Of a DNA stretch of 63,470 bases, positions 17,065 through 26,270 are shown in pieces. The stretch spans positions 1 to 63,470 of the forward strand of contig NZ_JASKLR010000029.1 in NCBI RefSeq assembly GCF_030124325.1, read 5' to 3'. The DNA comes from Sinorhizobium sp. 8-89. Its GTDB lineage: Bacteria; Pseudomonadota; Alphaproteobacteria; Rhizobiales; Rhizobiaceae. Position 1 is the first letter of the stretch. Each line of letters opens with the position of its first letter. The notes under the pieces were generated by a model, which saw only the letters and a program-made list of their open reading frames with translations, was not told the origin of the DNA and made no database searches. The translations under genes were made by a program, and so were the position numbers.

Positions 17065-18114
17065 ATGCCGCTCAACAACTACGCTGCTCTCAAGGGAAGA
17101 CCTATTAACAATCGCTTGGCCACCGGTTCCAGCCCGCATTATCAGGTGCTTGTATCTGAGAACGGCACGTTGCACCGCATCGCGATCAACGTTCGCTCTC
17201 AGGATGGGAGCGAGGTCGAGTTCCTCGTGCGCTCACGGTTCGAGCATCCGATCACGGATCTGCTCGCCGATTTGCCTGAGGGCCTCCACGAGACGTCAAG
17301 CGAGCCGGGAGGGATCGCCCTGGATTTCATCCGCGGCAACCTCATGCAGCCTTGGGAATTCACACCGCTTCCCTTAACGGCGGCCGGGCTGGACAATGAC
17401 CTCAACGAGAAGATCGACGCATATATCCAGCGCGCCATGTCGGACGAGGGGGCGATGCTCTACGCCTTCGGCGAGACCTGGGGACCTGAGCACGACAAGG
17501 CCGACAAATACTTCGGCTTCAAACCGGGCCGCGGCATTCACGACATTCACTTCAACCAAGGCAATCCGCCCGGCAGATTTGCAGGTCAGAACGGAGCTTG
17601 GCAGGACGGCGGCCTGATCCTGGAGTTTCCGCGCGAACGGCAGTGGGTCGGCATCTTTCTCAAGTTCCAGACCCAAGCCTGGCACTCGGACGACGGGGAC
17701 GGCTCGCTGATTGTGCCCGCGAACGGAGAATTCCCGGGCCGGCCGCATGCACCGGTCGAGCGCGATCGCATTCCCACGTTAGAGGTTCCGGATGGTCTCG
17801 TCCGTGTCATTGCAGCCTATGTCAATGACGTCAGGACGCCTGAGCGCGAGTCCATTACTCTGCTCAATACTTCCGACGTGTCCATCGATCTAACGGGATG
17901 GCAAATTAAGGACAAACAGAAAAATGCCATGTCCCTCTCCGGCCCGATCGCCGCAGGCGCGACACAGGTGGTCGAAGTGAAGCTCCCTGTGGTGCTCTCA
18001 AACAAGGGCGGCATCATCACTTTGTTGAATGAGCAAGGGATCAAGGTGCACGGAGTTTCCTACACGAAGGAGCAGGCGCGCCAGCCGGGGAGAACAATCC
18101 CATTCCAATCGTAG
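17065..18114 (+). CDS. DUF2278 (YukJ-like) protein with C-terminal lamin-tail domain
   Basis: The 349-residue protein follows the DUF2278 pattern closely: NNYAALKGRPINNRL and SSPHYQVLV, then LDFIRGNL, LDNDLNEKID, GIHDIHFNQGNPPGRF, NGAWQDGGLILEF and FLKFQTQAWHSDD, all within residues 1-230. Residues about 245-349 form an immunoglobulin-like lamin-tail domain (ESITLLNTSDVSIDLTGWQI). A textbook aaggaga site precedes the ATG. DUF2278 has no established activity; its conserved His/Asp/Asn pattern suggests an enzyme. It precedes the second PLD gene. Confidence 0.85.
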   Translation: MPLNNYAALKGRPINNRLATGSSPHYQVLVSENGTLHRIAINVRSQDGSEVEFLVRSRFEHPITDLLADLPEGLHETSSEPGGIALDFIRGNLMQPWEFTPLPLTAAGLDNDLNEKIDAYIQRAMSDEGAMLYAFGETWGPEHDKADKYFGFKPGRGIHDIHFNQGNPPGRFAGQNGAWQDGGLILEFPRERQWVGIFLKFQTQAWHSDDGDGSLIVPANGEFPGRPHAPVERDRIPTLEVPDGLVRVIAAYVNDVRTPERESITLLNTSDVSIDLTGWQIKDKQKNAMSLSGPIAAGATQVVEVKLPVVLSNKGGIITLLNEQGIKVHGVSYTKEQARQPGRTIPFQS

Positions 18115-18305
18115 AGGCGTCATTCGCAAATCGAAGCCAAGAACCAATTTGCCGGCCGTGCACACATTCTTGAACGTTCGATCACGTCAGAAGACGATCG
18201 GCACCTTAGTGCGGCGGGCCAGAACACACGAGTGTCAATTTGGACGGTGAAGCTGCCGTGCTCTGAGACCAAGCGCCGGTGCGTTGCAGAGATGGGGGGA
18301 GTCTG

Positions 18306-20159
18306 ATGAGAGTGCGTGTTGAGCAGAACGGCATTGTTGTAAATGCGATCGCCGGTTGTCACGTTGTAACGCTCGGCCTCGATATCGCGCACGCTTTGCG
18401 CCAAGGATTACGCGGATTTGCAGTGCGGCGTACGGACCGAACCGAGGGCGAGATTTACTGGATGAAGGGCACAAAGACCTTCGAATCGGTCGAGCCTTAT
18501 CCGGCACCCGGTGAGCAATTCTCCAGTCGCTACCACCCATTCCAGACGTTCCAGTGGGCGGACTATTCGGCAAAACCGGACCACAACTACGACTATGAGG
18601 TGGTCGCCCTCTACGGTGCCCCGAATGCGCTGGAGGTGAGGGCGTCGGCAACCGTCTCGGTCAAGACCGAACCAATCGTGGAAGTCAAACACGCGGTGCT
18701 CTTTAACCGCGGAGCTGTAGCAACGCAGGAGTACGCCCGCCGCTTTCTCAACAAGCGTCCAGAGAACGTCGGCCCAGGTGCTTATCAGTGGCTGTCCCGC
18801 GGTCTTCTGGAAGGGATTGCCGGATTTATCAACCGCGCTAAGGGCCCCGGCTTTGGCCTCAAAGGTGTATTCTACGAGTTTCAATGGCCGACGGTGCTGG
18901 AGGGCCTGGCGGCCGCAAAAGAAAGAGGCGCCGACGTCAGCATCGTGTTCGATGACATCGAGAGCGAAACCGGACCTTGGGAAAAGAATGAAAACGCCAT
19001 ACAAGCCACCGGCATCTCGTATATCTGCATCCCCCGTCGAAACGGCAAGCTGATGCACAACAAGTTCCTGGTTCTCACCCGTGATGGCCAGCCTCTTGCT
19101 TTGCTCACGGGCTCGACCAACATTACCGAGAATGGAATTTTTGGACATGCGAACTGCGTCCATATCGTCGAGGACACTGAAGTTGCTGCACGTTATCTCA
19201 CCTATTACGAGAAACTGGCGACAGATCCCGAAACGAAAGCACCATCAACATATAAGGAGTGGACAGAGCAGCAAACGCCTGTGCCGGGGTTTCTTGCCCC
19301 CCATAGCATGAGCGCCATCTTTTCCCCTCGCTCACAGCTCGACGCTCTCGATTGGTATGCCGATATAGCGCGCGCAGCGCACGGCGGCCTGTTCATGACT
19401 TTTGCTTTTGGCATGAATACCCGCTTTCGCGACGTGTTCGCTTTGCGAGACAATGTCCTTCGCATGGCACTCATGGAAAAGGAATGGAACGGCCGAAACA
19501 AGGAGCCACAAATTGCCGCCATTCGGGCATTGCAGAGGCTGCCTAACGTCGTCATCGCGATCGGCAACCGAATACCCCTGAGTGGATTTGATCAATGGCT
19601 CGGGGAACTGGAGCGGGTCACCAAGACAGTAAACATCCATTGGGTCCACACTAAATTCCTGCTCGCAGATCCATTGTCAGACGACCCCATCGTCATCACC
19701 GGTTCCGCCAACTTCAGCGAAACTAGCACGACAACCAACGACGAGAACATGTTGGTCATCCGAGGGGATACGCGGGTCGCAGACATCTATTTCGGCGAGT
19801 TTATGCGCCTTCACTCACATTATGCCTTCCGTCAAGCTGTCGCGATTTTCATGGCGAAGAACCCCGATAAGTCACCTGAGGACTTCAACGTACGCTTCCT
19901 CGTCGAGAAGGATGACTGGACGCGCGACTACTTTGATCCGAATGACCCCACCGGGCGCTACGCTCGCCGGCTTTACTTCTCCGGAACTAAGAATGGGGCG
20001 CTAGCCGAACGACGCACGGCGGGAGGGCTTTCGACGCTCCCCGGGGACCCTTCAGTGCCCTATCCCCATGGCGGGTTTCCACCAGCTCACCTTGGATACG
20101 GGGAACCACTTGCGCGTTTGACGGGCGATCCGTCCGTGCGGTTCCCCAAAAAAAGCTGA
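18306..20159 (+). CDS. Phospholipase D-family protein, copy 2
   Basis: The 617-residue protein is a paralogue of the PLD at the left end of the cluster; both start with MR...NG and share GLRGF(S/A)(I/V)RRT and the same domain order. The first half-site HNKFLVLT (His251, Lys253) again lacks the Asp and is followed by TGSTNIT. The second, HTKFLLAD, is complete, with TGSANFS and then NDENMLVIRGDTRVADIY. ATG 18306 is chosen because it aligns with the paralogue and follows ggggga; an in-frame ATG at 18279 is less likely. It is the outer right gene of the cluster. Confidence 0.85.
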   Translation: MRVRVEQNGIVVNAIAGCHVVTLGLDIAHALRQGLRGFAVRRTDRTEGEIYWMKGTKTFESVEPYPAPGEQFSSRYHPFQTFQWADYSAKPDHNYDYEVVALYGAPNALEVRASATVSVKTEPIVEVKHAVLFNRGAVATQEYARRFLNKRPENVGPGAYQWLSRGLLEGIAGFINRAKGPGFGLKGVFYEFQWPTVLEGLAAAKERGADVSIVFDDIESETGPWEKNENAIQATGISYICIPRRNGKLMHNKFLVLTRDGQPLALLTGSTNITENGIFGHANCVHIVEDTEVAARYLTYYEKLATDPETKAPSTYKEWTEQQTPVPGFLAPHSMSAIFSPRSQLDALDWYADIARAAHGGLFMTFAFGMNTRFRDVFALRDNVLRMALMEKEWNGRNKEPQIAAIRALQRLPNVVIAIGNRIPLSGFDQWLGELERVTKTVNIHWVHTKFLLADPLSDDPIVITGSANFSETSTTTNDENMLVIRGDTRVADIYFGEFMRLHSHYAFRQAVAIFMAKNPDKSPEDFNVRFLVEKDDWTRDYFDPNDPTGRYARRLYFSGTKNGALAERRTAGGLSTLPGDPSVPYPHGGFPPAHLGYGEPLARLTGDPSVRFPKKS

Positions 20160-20398
20160 TGGGAACAAAGCGAGATGGAGCTCGGAACGTTGTGCTTTTG
20201 CGATCTGCTCGAGAGCGTCTGCTGGGGTTGCCGAAGCCATTCGAAGTATCGCCAGAGAGGCCAAGACCGGCAAGTTATCGCTGAAGACGCGGAACGTTTT
20301 GATGCCTCGTTCGCAAACTGTAGCACAGCGACTGTGGATGAGTGACTGTGGGATAACAAAGATCTAGACTGACGGATTCAAGGCGGGGACTTATCTGG

Positions 20399-21424
20399 AT
20401 GTTCGCTTCCCTTTCTCAATTGGCAAGCAGGTCCTTTATGATCGGCTCCGTCTTGCCGGTCCTCGTAACCTGTGTGTTGGGCTTATATCTTTTCCCTGAC
20501 CCCCTGGGAGACTTCGGGCCATTCCTGACCGACCCCGAAGCGTTCGACAAAATCGCCTACGTTGCGGTTGCCGTTTGGGCCAGCGCAGTGGTGCTGTCGA
20601 TGGCAAGCACCGCACAGTATCGTCTTCTTCAGGGTTACTCTTGGCCAATAAGTCGCCTCTCTTGCTGGAAAGCAAGCGAATTAGCGAGATTCACAGAAGA
20701 CAGCAAGTCCGCTGAGAACCTCGAGAAGAAACGTGACGAGGGCAATGGCGTTGCGGCAGCAATCGAGGGCGAGCTAACCCTGGCATACTGCAAATTGCGG
20801 CAAGAGTTCCCGACAAAGGCACGGCTGTTGCCGACCCGTTTTGGCAATCGGGTTCGTGCATTCGAAGACTACGCCGGTATCGTGTACGGGGTTGACGCCG
20901 TTATGATCTGGTCGTCAATGAGCACTGTCATTCCCAAAGAGTACCTGGAGAGGATCGACAACGCGCGAGCCAACGTAGACTTTCTTGTGAATATGATCTT
21001 CATGCTCCTAGGCTTGGCCGCGCTCGCAGCCGTCCGGGTCGTCTACTTGAGCCTTTCGGCCACGGTCCCACATGAAGAGTTTGTTAAACTCGTCGGTGCG
21101 TGCGCCATCTTGCCTCTGGTGGCACGCTGCGCCTATCGCTTCTCGCTGACGGCAATCGCCCCTTGGGGAGATCTCGTTAAGGGGGCCTTCGACAACTACC
21201 TTCCGGCCCTAGCGGCACAATGGGGTTACGAAGTGCCAAAGACGTTTGCGGAGCGCCGGACCTTCTGGGAAGAAGTCTCGCAGCAGGTGACCTTTCAAAT
21301 ACCGGTGGTACCGGAAAAGTGGCACCCGAAACGGTCCTTGCCGAAGCAGCATCTGCTCTCGCGGCCCGCAAGTTTGGAACCGGTTGGCATGAATAACAGG
21401 GGTAGAAAGGTGAGCCACTTCTGA
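20399..21424 (+). CDS. Four-helix membrane protein, unknown
   Basis: The 341-residue protein has hydrophobic segments at about residues 14-34, 50-70, 190-215 and 225-245. A charged cytoplasmic region of about 110 residues lies between the second and third segments (SKSAENLEKKRDEG). No catalytic motif is recognised. It lies upstream of, and co-directional with, three nuclease-like genes but is separated from them by about 350 bases. Confidence 0.6.
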   Translation: MFASLSQLASRSFMIGSVLPVLVTCVLGLYLFPDPLGDFGPFLTDPEAFDKIAYVAVAVWASAVVLSMASTAQYRLLQGYSWPISRLSCWKASELARFTEDSKSAENLEKKRDEGNGVAAAIEGELTLAYCKLRQEFPTKARLLPTRFGNRVRAFEDYAGIVYGVDAVMIWSSMSTVIPKEYLERIDNARANVDFLVNMIFMLLGLAALAAVRVVYLSLSATVPHEEFVKLVGACAILPLVARCAYRFSLTAIAPWGDLVKGAFDNYLPALAAQWGYEVPKTFAERRTFWEEVSQQVTFQIPVVPEKWHPKRSLPKQHLLSRPASLEPVGMNNRGRKVSHF

Positions 21425-21777
21425 AAATCACTTGCTTAACGGCGATCTGGAACTTGAGGGAAGCGAACCCATGAGGCACAATCTACGGCTGGTTACTGGG
21501 GGCGCAGGCACAGCGGCCGCGGGAAGTGCGAGTGGGCCTAGTGGCGCTGGAAAACGACTGCGCGTCTCGTTCCGTCGATGAGCGCCAGCCGGCCCCGCGA
21601 CGAACATCCAGAACGTGAACAACCTTGCAACATGCCGTGTAGCGGCACCGTAAACCACCGTCGCGCGAGTGACATTGGAATTCGGGTCCGGCCTCGTGCG
21701 AGATCTAATGCCTTTGGGTGACTTTTCGCGGGTCGTCCACGCGTTCTACTATCCGGGCGGGAGATCTGGAGAGGGGC
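21425..21777. other. Intergenic region
   Basis: About 350 bases without a supported gene. The last 15 bases carry a purine-rich ribosome-binding site (ggagagggg) for the next gene. No RNA gene or terminator was recognised. Confidence 0.4.
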
Positions 21778-22503
21778 ATGCACTATCGGCAAAGGTCGGT
21801 GCTGTTCGCAGCACCTTGGCTGATCATCGGAGTTGCCGCAGTAGGCGTTTCGGGCGGCATAACCGTTGCAGACTTCGAAAAGCCTGAACTGCTGATCGCC
21901 GCGCTGTTTATCGGCCTCCTCATCGGCATGGCCGTTGAGCAGTTGCTAGCCGCTATGAGAAAACAGGCGTGGCGGGAGAGAAACAGGTCACGCTGGGAAG
22001 AAAGACGCAGCCACGAGCGCATCGTATTGGGGCCTTGGCCCCAGATACCAGCTGCGGAGCCATTGAGACCGGTCGACGCCACGGATCAACTACGTATCGT
22101 CATGCGCTCGGATTTCACCATCCAGCCGTTGCTGAACAAGAGCGAAGCCCGCGTGTTTCGGGAACTCGACAGCGTCGTGATCGGCTGCAATTCTTCCTGG
22201 CAGGTAATGGCTCAGGTTTCATTGGGTGAGATCCTTCGAAGCACCGACCCAGACGCCTACCGTTGCATCAACTCCAAACGTGTCGACTTGCTACTGGTGG
22301 ACGGCAATTGCCAACCGCGGCACGTTATCGAATACCAGGGCGGAGCGCACCATCAAGGGGCCGCGGCCGCGCGTGACGCGGTAAAGAAGGAGGCGTTGCG
22401 ACGCGCCGGGATCGGCTATTATGAGGTGGTGGCTGGCCAAACAACGCCGTCGGAACTCAGGCGATTGGTCGAGAAGCTGGTGGACAAGCCCAGTGTCACC
22501 TAA
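21778..22503 (+). CDS. Membrane-anchored DUF2726 protein
   Basis: With the start at ATG 21778 (MHYRQRSVLF, after gagaggggc) the product has 241 residues. Two transmembrane helices lie near residues 7-28 and 38-58. A DUF2726 domain follows from about 110 to 235: LLNKSEARVFRELD, AQVSLGEIL, INSKRVDLLLVD, VIEYQGGAHH and VKKEALRRAGI. DUF2726 is a PD-(D/E)XK/Vsr-like nuclease-fold domain; the Asp of VDLLLVD and Glu/Gln of IEYQGG are at the expected catalytic places. A membrane-tethered nuclease is inferred. Confidence 0.75.
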   Translation: MHYRQRSVLFAAPWLIIGVAAVGVSGGITVADFEKPELLIAALFIGLLIGMAVEQLLAAMRKQAWRERNRSRWEERRSHERIVLGPWPQIPAAEPLRPVDATDQLRIVMRSDFTIQPLLNKSEARVFRELDSVVIGCNSSWQVMAQVSLGEILRSTDPDAYRCINSKRVDLLLVDGNCQPRHVIEYQGGAHHQGAAAARDAVKKEALRRAGIGYYEVVAGQTTPSELRRLVEKLVDKPSVT

Positions 22504-22593
22504 AGCGACCTCATCACGAATGCCTGGACGGTCGAACCTCTTCGACTTGAAGAAGACGTCGCGTTCGCTTGATAGAATTGAGGCGCACCCGCG

Positions 22594-23466
22594 ATGATTT
22601 CCGATTTCCATTCAGTTCGCGAAAATCTATTCCCCGCCAGTCACGGAGCGATCGAGGACTGGGAGACGTTCCCCTGGCATCGTGACCGAGCCAACAAAAT
22701 TCAGGCGCACAAGGCGCATTCGTCGCAAGCCATCGCAATCGATGTGTTCGGCACAATCAAGATCAGCACAGATCGCGACCGCATTTTCGACGCCATCGCC
22801 GAGCGTGTGGGAGTGGCGTCCGGCGGTCCGTGGGCAATAACACTCGAGTGGATGGATGCTGATCGGCTTTTGGGGGAACCGAGGCCAACGCAAGTCGATG
22901 CACTTGCCGTCGGCTCAAAGGCAGCGCTCGTCATCGAGTGCAAGTTTACCGAACCCGGAGGACAATGTAGCCAATCGGTCGTGTCACGCTCGGGCAATCG
23001 CCAGTGTAACGGAACCTACGCCGACCAAACAAACCCACGGAACGGCGTGCGCGCGCACTGCGCTCTTACAGGCAAGGGCATTCGCTACTGGGAATACATC
23101 CCAAAGGTCTTCGCGCTCGATCCGGGTGTGGACCATACGCCCTGCCCTTTTAAGGGAGACGCCTATCAGTGGATGCGCAACGCCGTGCTCGCGGCAGCGA
23201 TAGGCAAGCACCGCAACCTTCAAGCGTCGGCCCTCGCAGCCTTTGCCGATCACCCAAGTTTTCCAACGGCGCGGAAAGCGAAACGGGGCCTGATGGATCC
23301 CAGTCTAGCTGGCCAAAGGGCGATCAAGCCTATTTCCTACCAGCAGATCCTAGAGATCGCTTCCCAAGTCGGCCGAGACCAAGAACTTTGGAACCACCTT
23401 TCTGGCTGGGTCGATCAGAAGATCGCACGGGCAGCGTCGCGAAGAACGGACTTCCAAGAGGTTTGA
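22594..23466 (+). CDS. PD-(D/E)XK nuclease-like protein
   Basis: The 290-residue protein carries TQVDALAVGSKAALVIECKF (about residues 99-118), which reads as the D-(x)n-ExK core of restriction-type nucleases. An upstream Glu (DAIAERVG) may complete the site. The C-terminal part (ISYQQILEIASQVG) is helical. It resembles the PGN_0703-like putative restriction endonucleases, but this is from memory of the motif only. The next gene starts one base after its stop, so the two form an operon. No methyltransferase lies nearby. Confidence 0.65.
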   Translation: MISDFHSVRENLFPASHGAIEDWETFPWHRDRANKIQAHKAHSSQAIAIDVFGTIKISTDRDRIFDAIAERVGVASGGPWAITLEWMDADRLLGEPRPTQVDALAVGSKAALVIECKFTEPGGQCSQSVVSRSGNRQCNGTYADQTNPRNGVRAHCALTGKGIRYWEYIPKVFALDPGVDHTPCPFKGDAYQWMRNAVLAAAIGKHRNLQASALAAFADHPSFPTARKAKRGLMDPSLAGQRAIKPISYQQILEIASQVGRDQELWNHLSGWVDQKIARAASRRTDFQEV

Positions 23467-23467
23467 A

Positions 23468-23965
23468 ATGGATGCTGATATCTGGGATCGAGCCTTCTAT
23501 GACGACGGCGAGTGGGTTTCCTGGTCCGACGTGGAAGAACAGCTTCAATATCACGAGTGGCGCGCCAAATATCCCAACGCAATAAGATCTTTGATCCCGT
23601 ACTTTCAGGATCTCCTGTCACTGGCAGAAAGCTACCACCTTGAGACAGGTCGTCATCTCAATGTGTACGGAGACATAGGAGAACTGTTCGGCGCCATCAC
23701 CTACGGAATAAAGCTGAACAAGAACTACGCACAGGGTGCCGACGGTAGGCTTGGCAACGATCACATTGAGATCAAAACCATCACCCCATTCAAGTCCAAG
23801 GATGAGGTTTCAGTCAAGGTGTCGGGCAACTTCAGCAAGCTACTCGTCGTGAAGATCAACGCCGACTTTGAAGTCTCGTCGCGAATGGTTGATCGCTCGA
23901 AGCTTCCCAAAACGACGAAACCTCTGTTGAGGATAAGGTGGAGCGATCTGCCCCAAGCCGAATGA
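23468..23965 (+). CDS. Small PD-(D/E)XK-like protein
   Basis: The 165-residue protein contains DIGELFGAITYGIKL followed by GNDHIEIKT. This G-E ... D-(x)-ExK arrangement is that of compact restriction-endonuclease-like folds (DUF6998-like). It starts one base after the stop of the preceding nuclease-like gene. The protein ends in a basic segment (LRIRWSDLPQAE). A DNA-cleaving or DNA-binding partner role is inferred. Confidence 0.55.
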   Translation: MDADIWDRAFYDDGEWVSWSDVEEQLQYHEWRAKYPNAIRSLIPYFQDLLSLAESYHLETGRHLNVYGDIGELFGAITYGIKLNKNYAQGADGRLGNDHIEIKTITPFKSKDEVSVKVSGNFSKLLVVKINADFEVSSRMVDRSKLPKTTKPLLRIRWSDLPQAE

Positions 23966-24048
23966 CGTCTTCGTCCGCGAGCGCGCCAATAGGCATGCCT
24001 TCCTTTTGCCGCAACGAATGCCCCGATCCGCATCAATGTCCCAACTCG

Positions 24049-24759
24049 TCACATTCGCGAGCGAAACGCATCGATCATTGCCCTTGAGACATCGCCGGGA
24101 TAGCAGATTGGGGCAGCACCCCCGGGTTTCGAATATGCGCTCCTGCGCCCGCAGCGTCGTCCGGCCCGATCGCGACTTTCCGGGCAAGGGCACGATCCGC
24201 TATAGCCGGAGATCGACTCAGCGATGATGCGCTGTACGATCACGGAATCAGATATCTGCGGGACCTTGATTGGCTCTTCAGAAGACGACTCTACGGATGC
24301 GGGTGTATCGCGCTTTGGCTCTGACTTTGGCTCTGACCGTGGGTTATCGGTACTTAGGAGATGCGATGCGATCCAACCCTCCCGCCGCGTGAGATTGTCT
24401 TGGACGCGCGACCACTCTCCATCGACCGAAAGCAAGCGGACCGATCGACCCGCATCATACCGATCAAGGATCGAAAACTTCTTCCCAGGTCCTTCTCGTA
24501 AGGCGACGCGCTTGCCGCGCACGAAAACCGTTGCGACCACTTTCTCCATGTCTGCTCTATCAGACGGTACAGAGAACTGGTCTTGCTGAAACGTCGCTGT
24601 AGAGACTTGCGTGCGACCGTCGGCCGAGGATTTCTGCTCTCGAGCAACGGTTCCTGAAGATAGCCGCGTTTCGTTGACTGCGGCCCGTTCGTCACCAATC
24701 GAACCGATCCAATAGATGATTGTTACAACTACGGCCGCGCCAACAAGAAATTGCCGCAT
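24049..24759 (-). CDS. SH3-domain protein with Cys-rich C-terminal tail
   Basis: Starting at ATG 24759 (MRQFLVGAAVVVTIIYWIG, preceded by ggggat) the 236-residue product has an N-terminal signal-anchor. A bacterial SH3 domain spans about residues 73-130 (VRGKRVALREGPGKKFSIL ... GWIAS). The conserved rhizobial tail is SGSCPCPESRDRAGRRCG, then ICYPGDV. Such proteins are placed in the periplasm or envelope, and the tail is shared with many small rhizobial proteins. Function unknown. It is divergent from the ClpP-like gene. Confidence 0.7.
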   Translation of the reverse strand: MRQFLVGAAVVVTIIYWIGSIGDERAAVNETRLSSGTVAREQKSSADGRTQVSTATFQQDQFSVPSDRADMEKVVATVFVRGKRVALREGPGKKFSILDRYDAGRSVRLLSVDGEWSRVQDNLTRREGWIASHLLSTDNPRSEPKSEPKRDTPASVESSSEEPIKVPQISDSVIVQRIIAESISGYSGSCPCPESRDRAGRRCGRRSAYSKPGGAAPICYPGDVSRAMIDAFRSRM

Positions 24760-24974
24760 GAGATCCCCGCCCTGGGTTGTATCATTCAACGCTTTTCCCA
24801 AGACAGCAAGCCCACATGATACTCGTCCGATCCCGGTGGAGTCGGGGCGCGGTTGAAACGCGGGGCGACTTGTCCGTGAGGTGCACCGCACTATTAACCG
24901 TTATGGCTTTTTTGTGTTGCAACTTGAACTTGATCAATGTTCACTGAATATAAACAAAGCCTGGGAGCACAAAT

Positions 24975-26270
24975 TTGCCGAGTTTTAAGTTCGGCCTCGT
25001 CCGCATGCTGGCCTTCTGCTTGGCCATTTCGCTTGGGTATGATCCGGCATTGGCCGGGACAAAGAAATTTGGCCCTTTTTCGTTCGAGGAGAGCGACCCA
25101 AGCGTCATCACACTCAGCGGCGAAATCGACCTCTATTCCGCTCTGAACTTCAGGCGGGCGCTTCACGCTTCGCAGAAAGCTAGATTGCTGGTGCTAGATA
25201 GCGTCGGTGGCGCTGTTCAGATGGCGCTGTTGATTGCGGACGACGTGCACGAAAGGCGCCTCTCCACCTTTATCCCAAAAGGGAAAGGTTGCTACTCGGC
25301 TTGCGCCTTCGTTTTTATGGCGGGTGTCGAACGGCAGGTGGACGGTGAGCTTGGCGTCCACCAGATCTCTAGTGAATCGAACGACCTGGTAAGCGCACAG
25401 CTGTCAATCTCCGATATCATTGACATGCTCGCTCGCTTCGACACTCCGCCGGAGGTCATGACCACGATGTTCAAGACGCCTCCGTCACAGATGCATGTGT
25501 TCTCAAGCGAGGAAATTGGCCGCTACAAACTTAACCGCAAGGGCACGGCGACGACATCGAACGAACAGGTGTCCACAACTCCGATCGTCACGTCCGAGGG
25601 TGCGCCACCTTCAACGGCAAACTCGATTGCGGCTGCCTCATCTGAGTCAAACAGCCAAGTTGGCGCTGCATCGCCTATAGGCCACGGTCAAAGCGAGAAA
25701 CTGTCGGCGATCGAGGAGTTTGCTCGTAAACCGACGCGTATCGCCGTCTACACTGGCCTTGACCTGTTTGGCGATGATCTCACCTCGAAAAGGACGGCCG
25801 ACGTCGCCGAATGCGCCACGAGCTGTCTGGAGATGAACGGCGCTTGCAAGGCGTTCACCTTCAATGCCAATCCGAAGATTGTGCGTGGACCGAACTGTTT
25901 CCTGAAAGCAAACGAAGGTCGCGCCGATGGCAACTCGGTCGCGATCTCGGGAAAATTCCTGGCGAGCGCGGATCCAGATCCAACGTCATTTAGCATGGGC
26001 ACGATCGACCCAAAGGAGGCGCTGTTCGAGGATGTGGATCTACCTGGGGGCGATCTCGGCGTTCGTGCGTCGATCTCGAACGCAACCCCTCTTCAGTGCC
26101 GACTCGCTTGCATCGACAATGACCGGTGCGTTGCCTTCACCTATATCAAAAAGAAGCGGGAGTGCTGGATGAAAGGTGCCGTTGGGACACCGCTCTTCAA
26201 AACCGGCATGATTTCCGGGGTGAAGAGTTTTCAAACATTCGCACCGGCGAAGGTCATCGGACTCGACTGA
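24975..26270 (+). CDS. Secreted ClpP-like protein with two PAN/apple domains
   Basis: A TTG start at 24975 is supported by gggag seven bases upstream and gives a full signal peptide (MLAFCLAISLGYDPALA). Residues about 35-190 look like the periplasmic ClpP/crotonase-like family (COG3904 type): LDSVGGAVQMALLIADDV, then GCYSACAFVFMAG and LGVHQ. The Ser and His positions fit a serine-type site. Two PAN/apple modules follow at about 250-325 and 350-425, each with paired cysteines (CATSCLEMNGACKAFTF; CRLACIDNDRCVAFTY). The combination suggests a secreted protease bound to protein or carbohydrate. A TTGAAC/TATAAA-like promoter lies at 24924-24954. Confidence 0.7.
   Translation: MPSFKFGLVRMLAFCLAISLGYDPALAGTKKFGPFSFEESDPSVITLSGEIDLYSALNFRRALHASQKARLLVLDSVGGAVQMALLIADDVHERRLSTFIPKGKGCYSACAFVFMAGVERQVDGELGVHQISSESNDLVSAQLSISDIIDMLARFDTPPEVMTTMFKTPPSQMHVFSSEEIGRYKLNRKGTATTSNEQVSTTPIVTSEGAPPSTANSIAAASSESNSQVGAASPIGHGQSEKLSAIEEFARKPTRIAVYTGLDLFGDDLTSKRTADVAECATSCLEMNGACKAFTFNANPKIVRGPNCFLKANEGRADGNSVAISGKFLASADPDPTSFSMGTIDPKEALFEDVDLPGGDLGVRASISNATPLQCRLACIDNDRCVAFTYIKKKRECWMKGAVGTPLFKTGMISGVKSFQTFAPAKVIGLD

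Noticed and set aside
20100..20190. gttccc ... gggaac hairpin at the end of the second PLD gene as terminator
   Set aside because: Loop is long, the stem overlaps the stop codon and no T-run follows.
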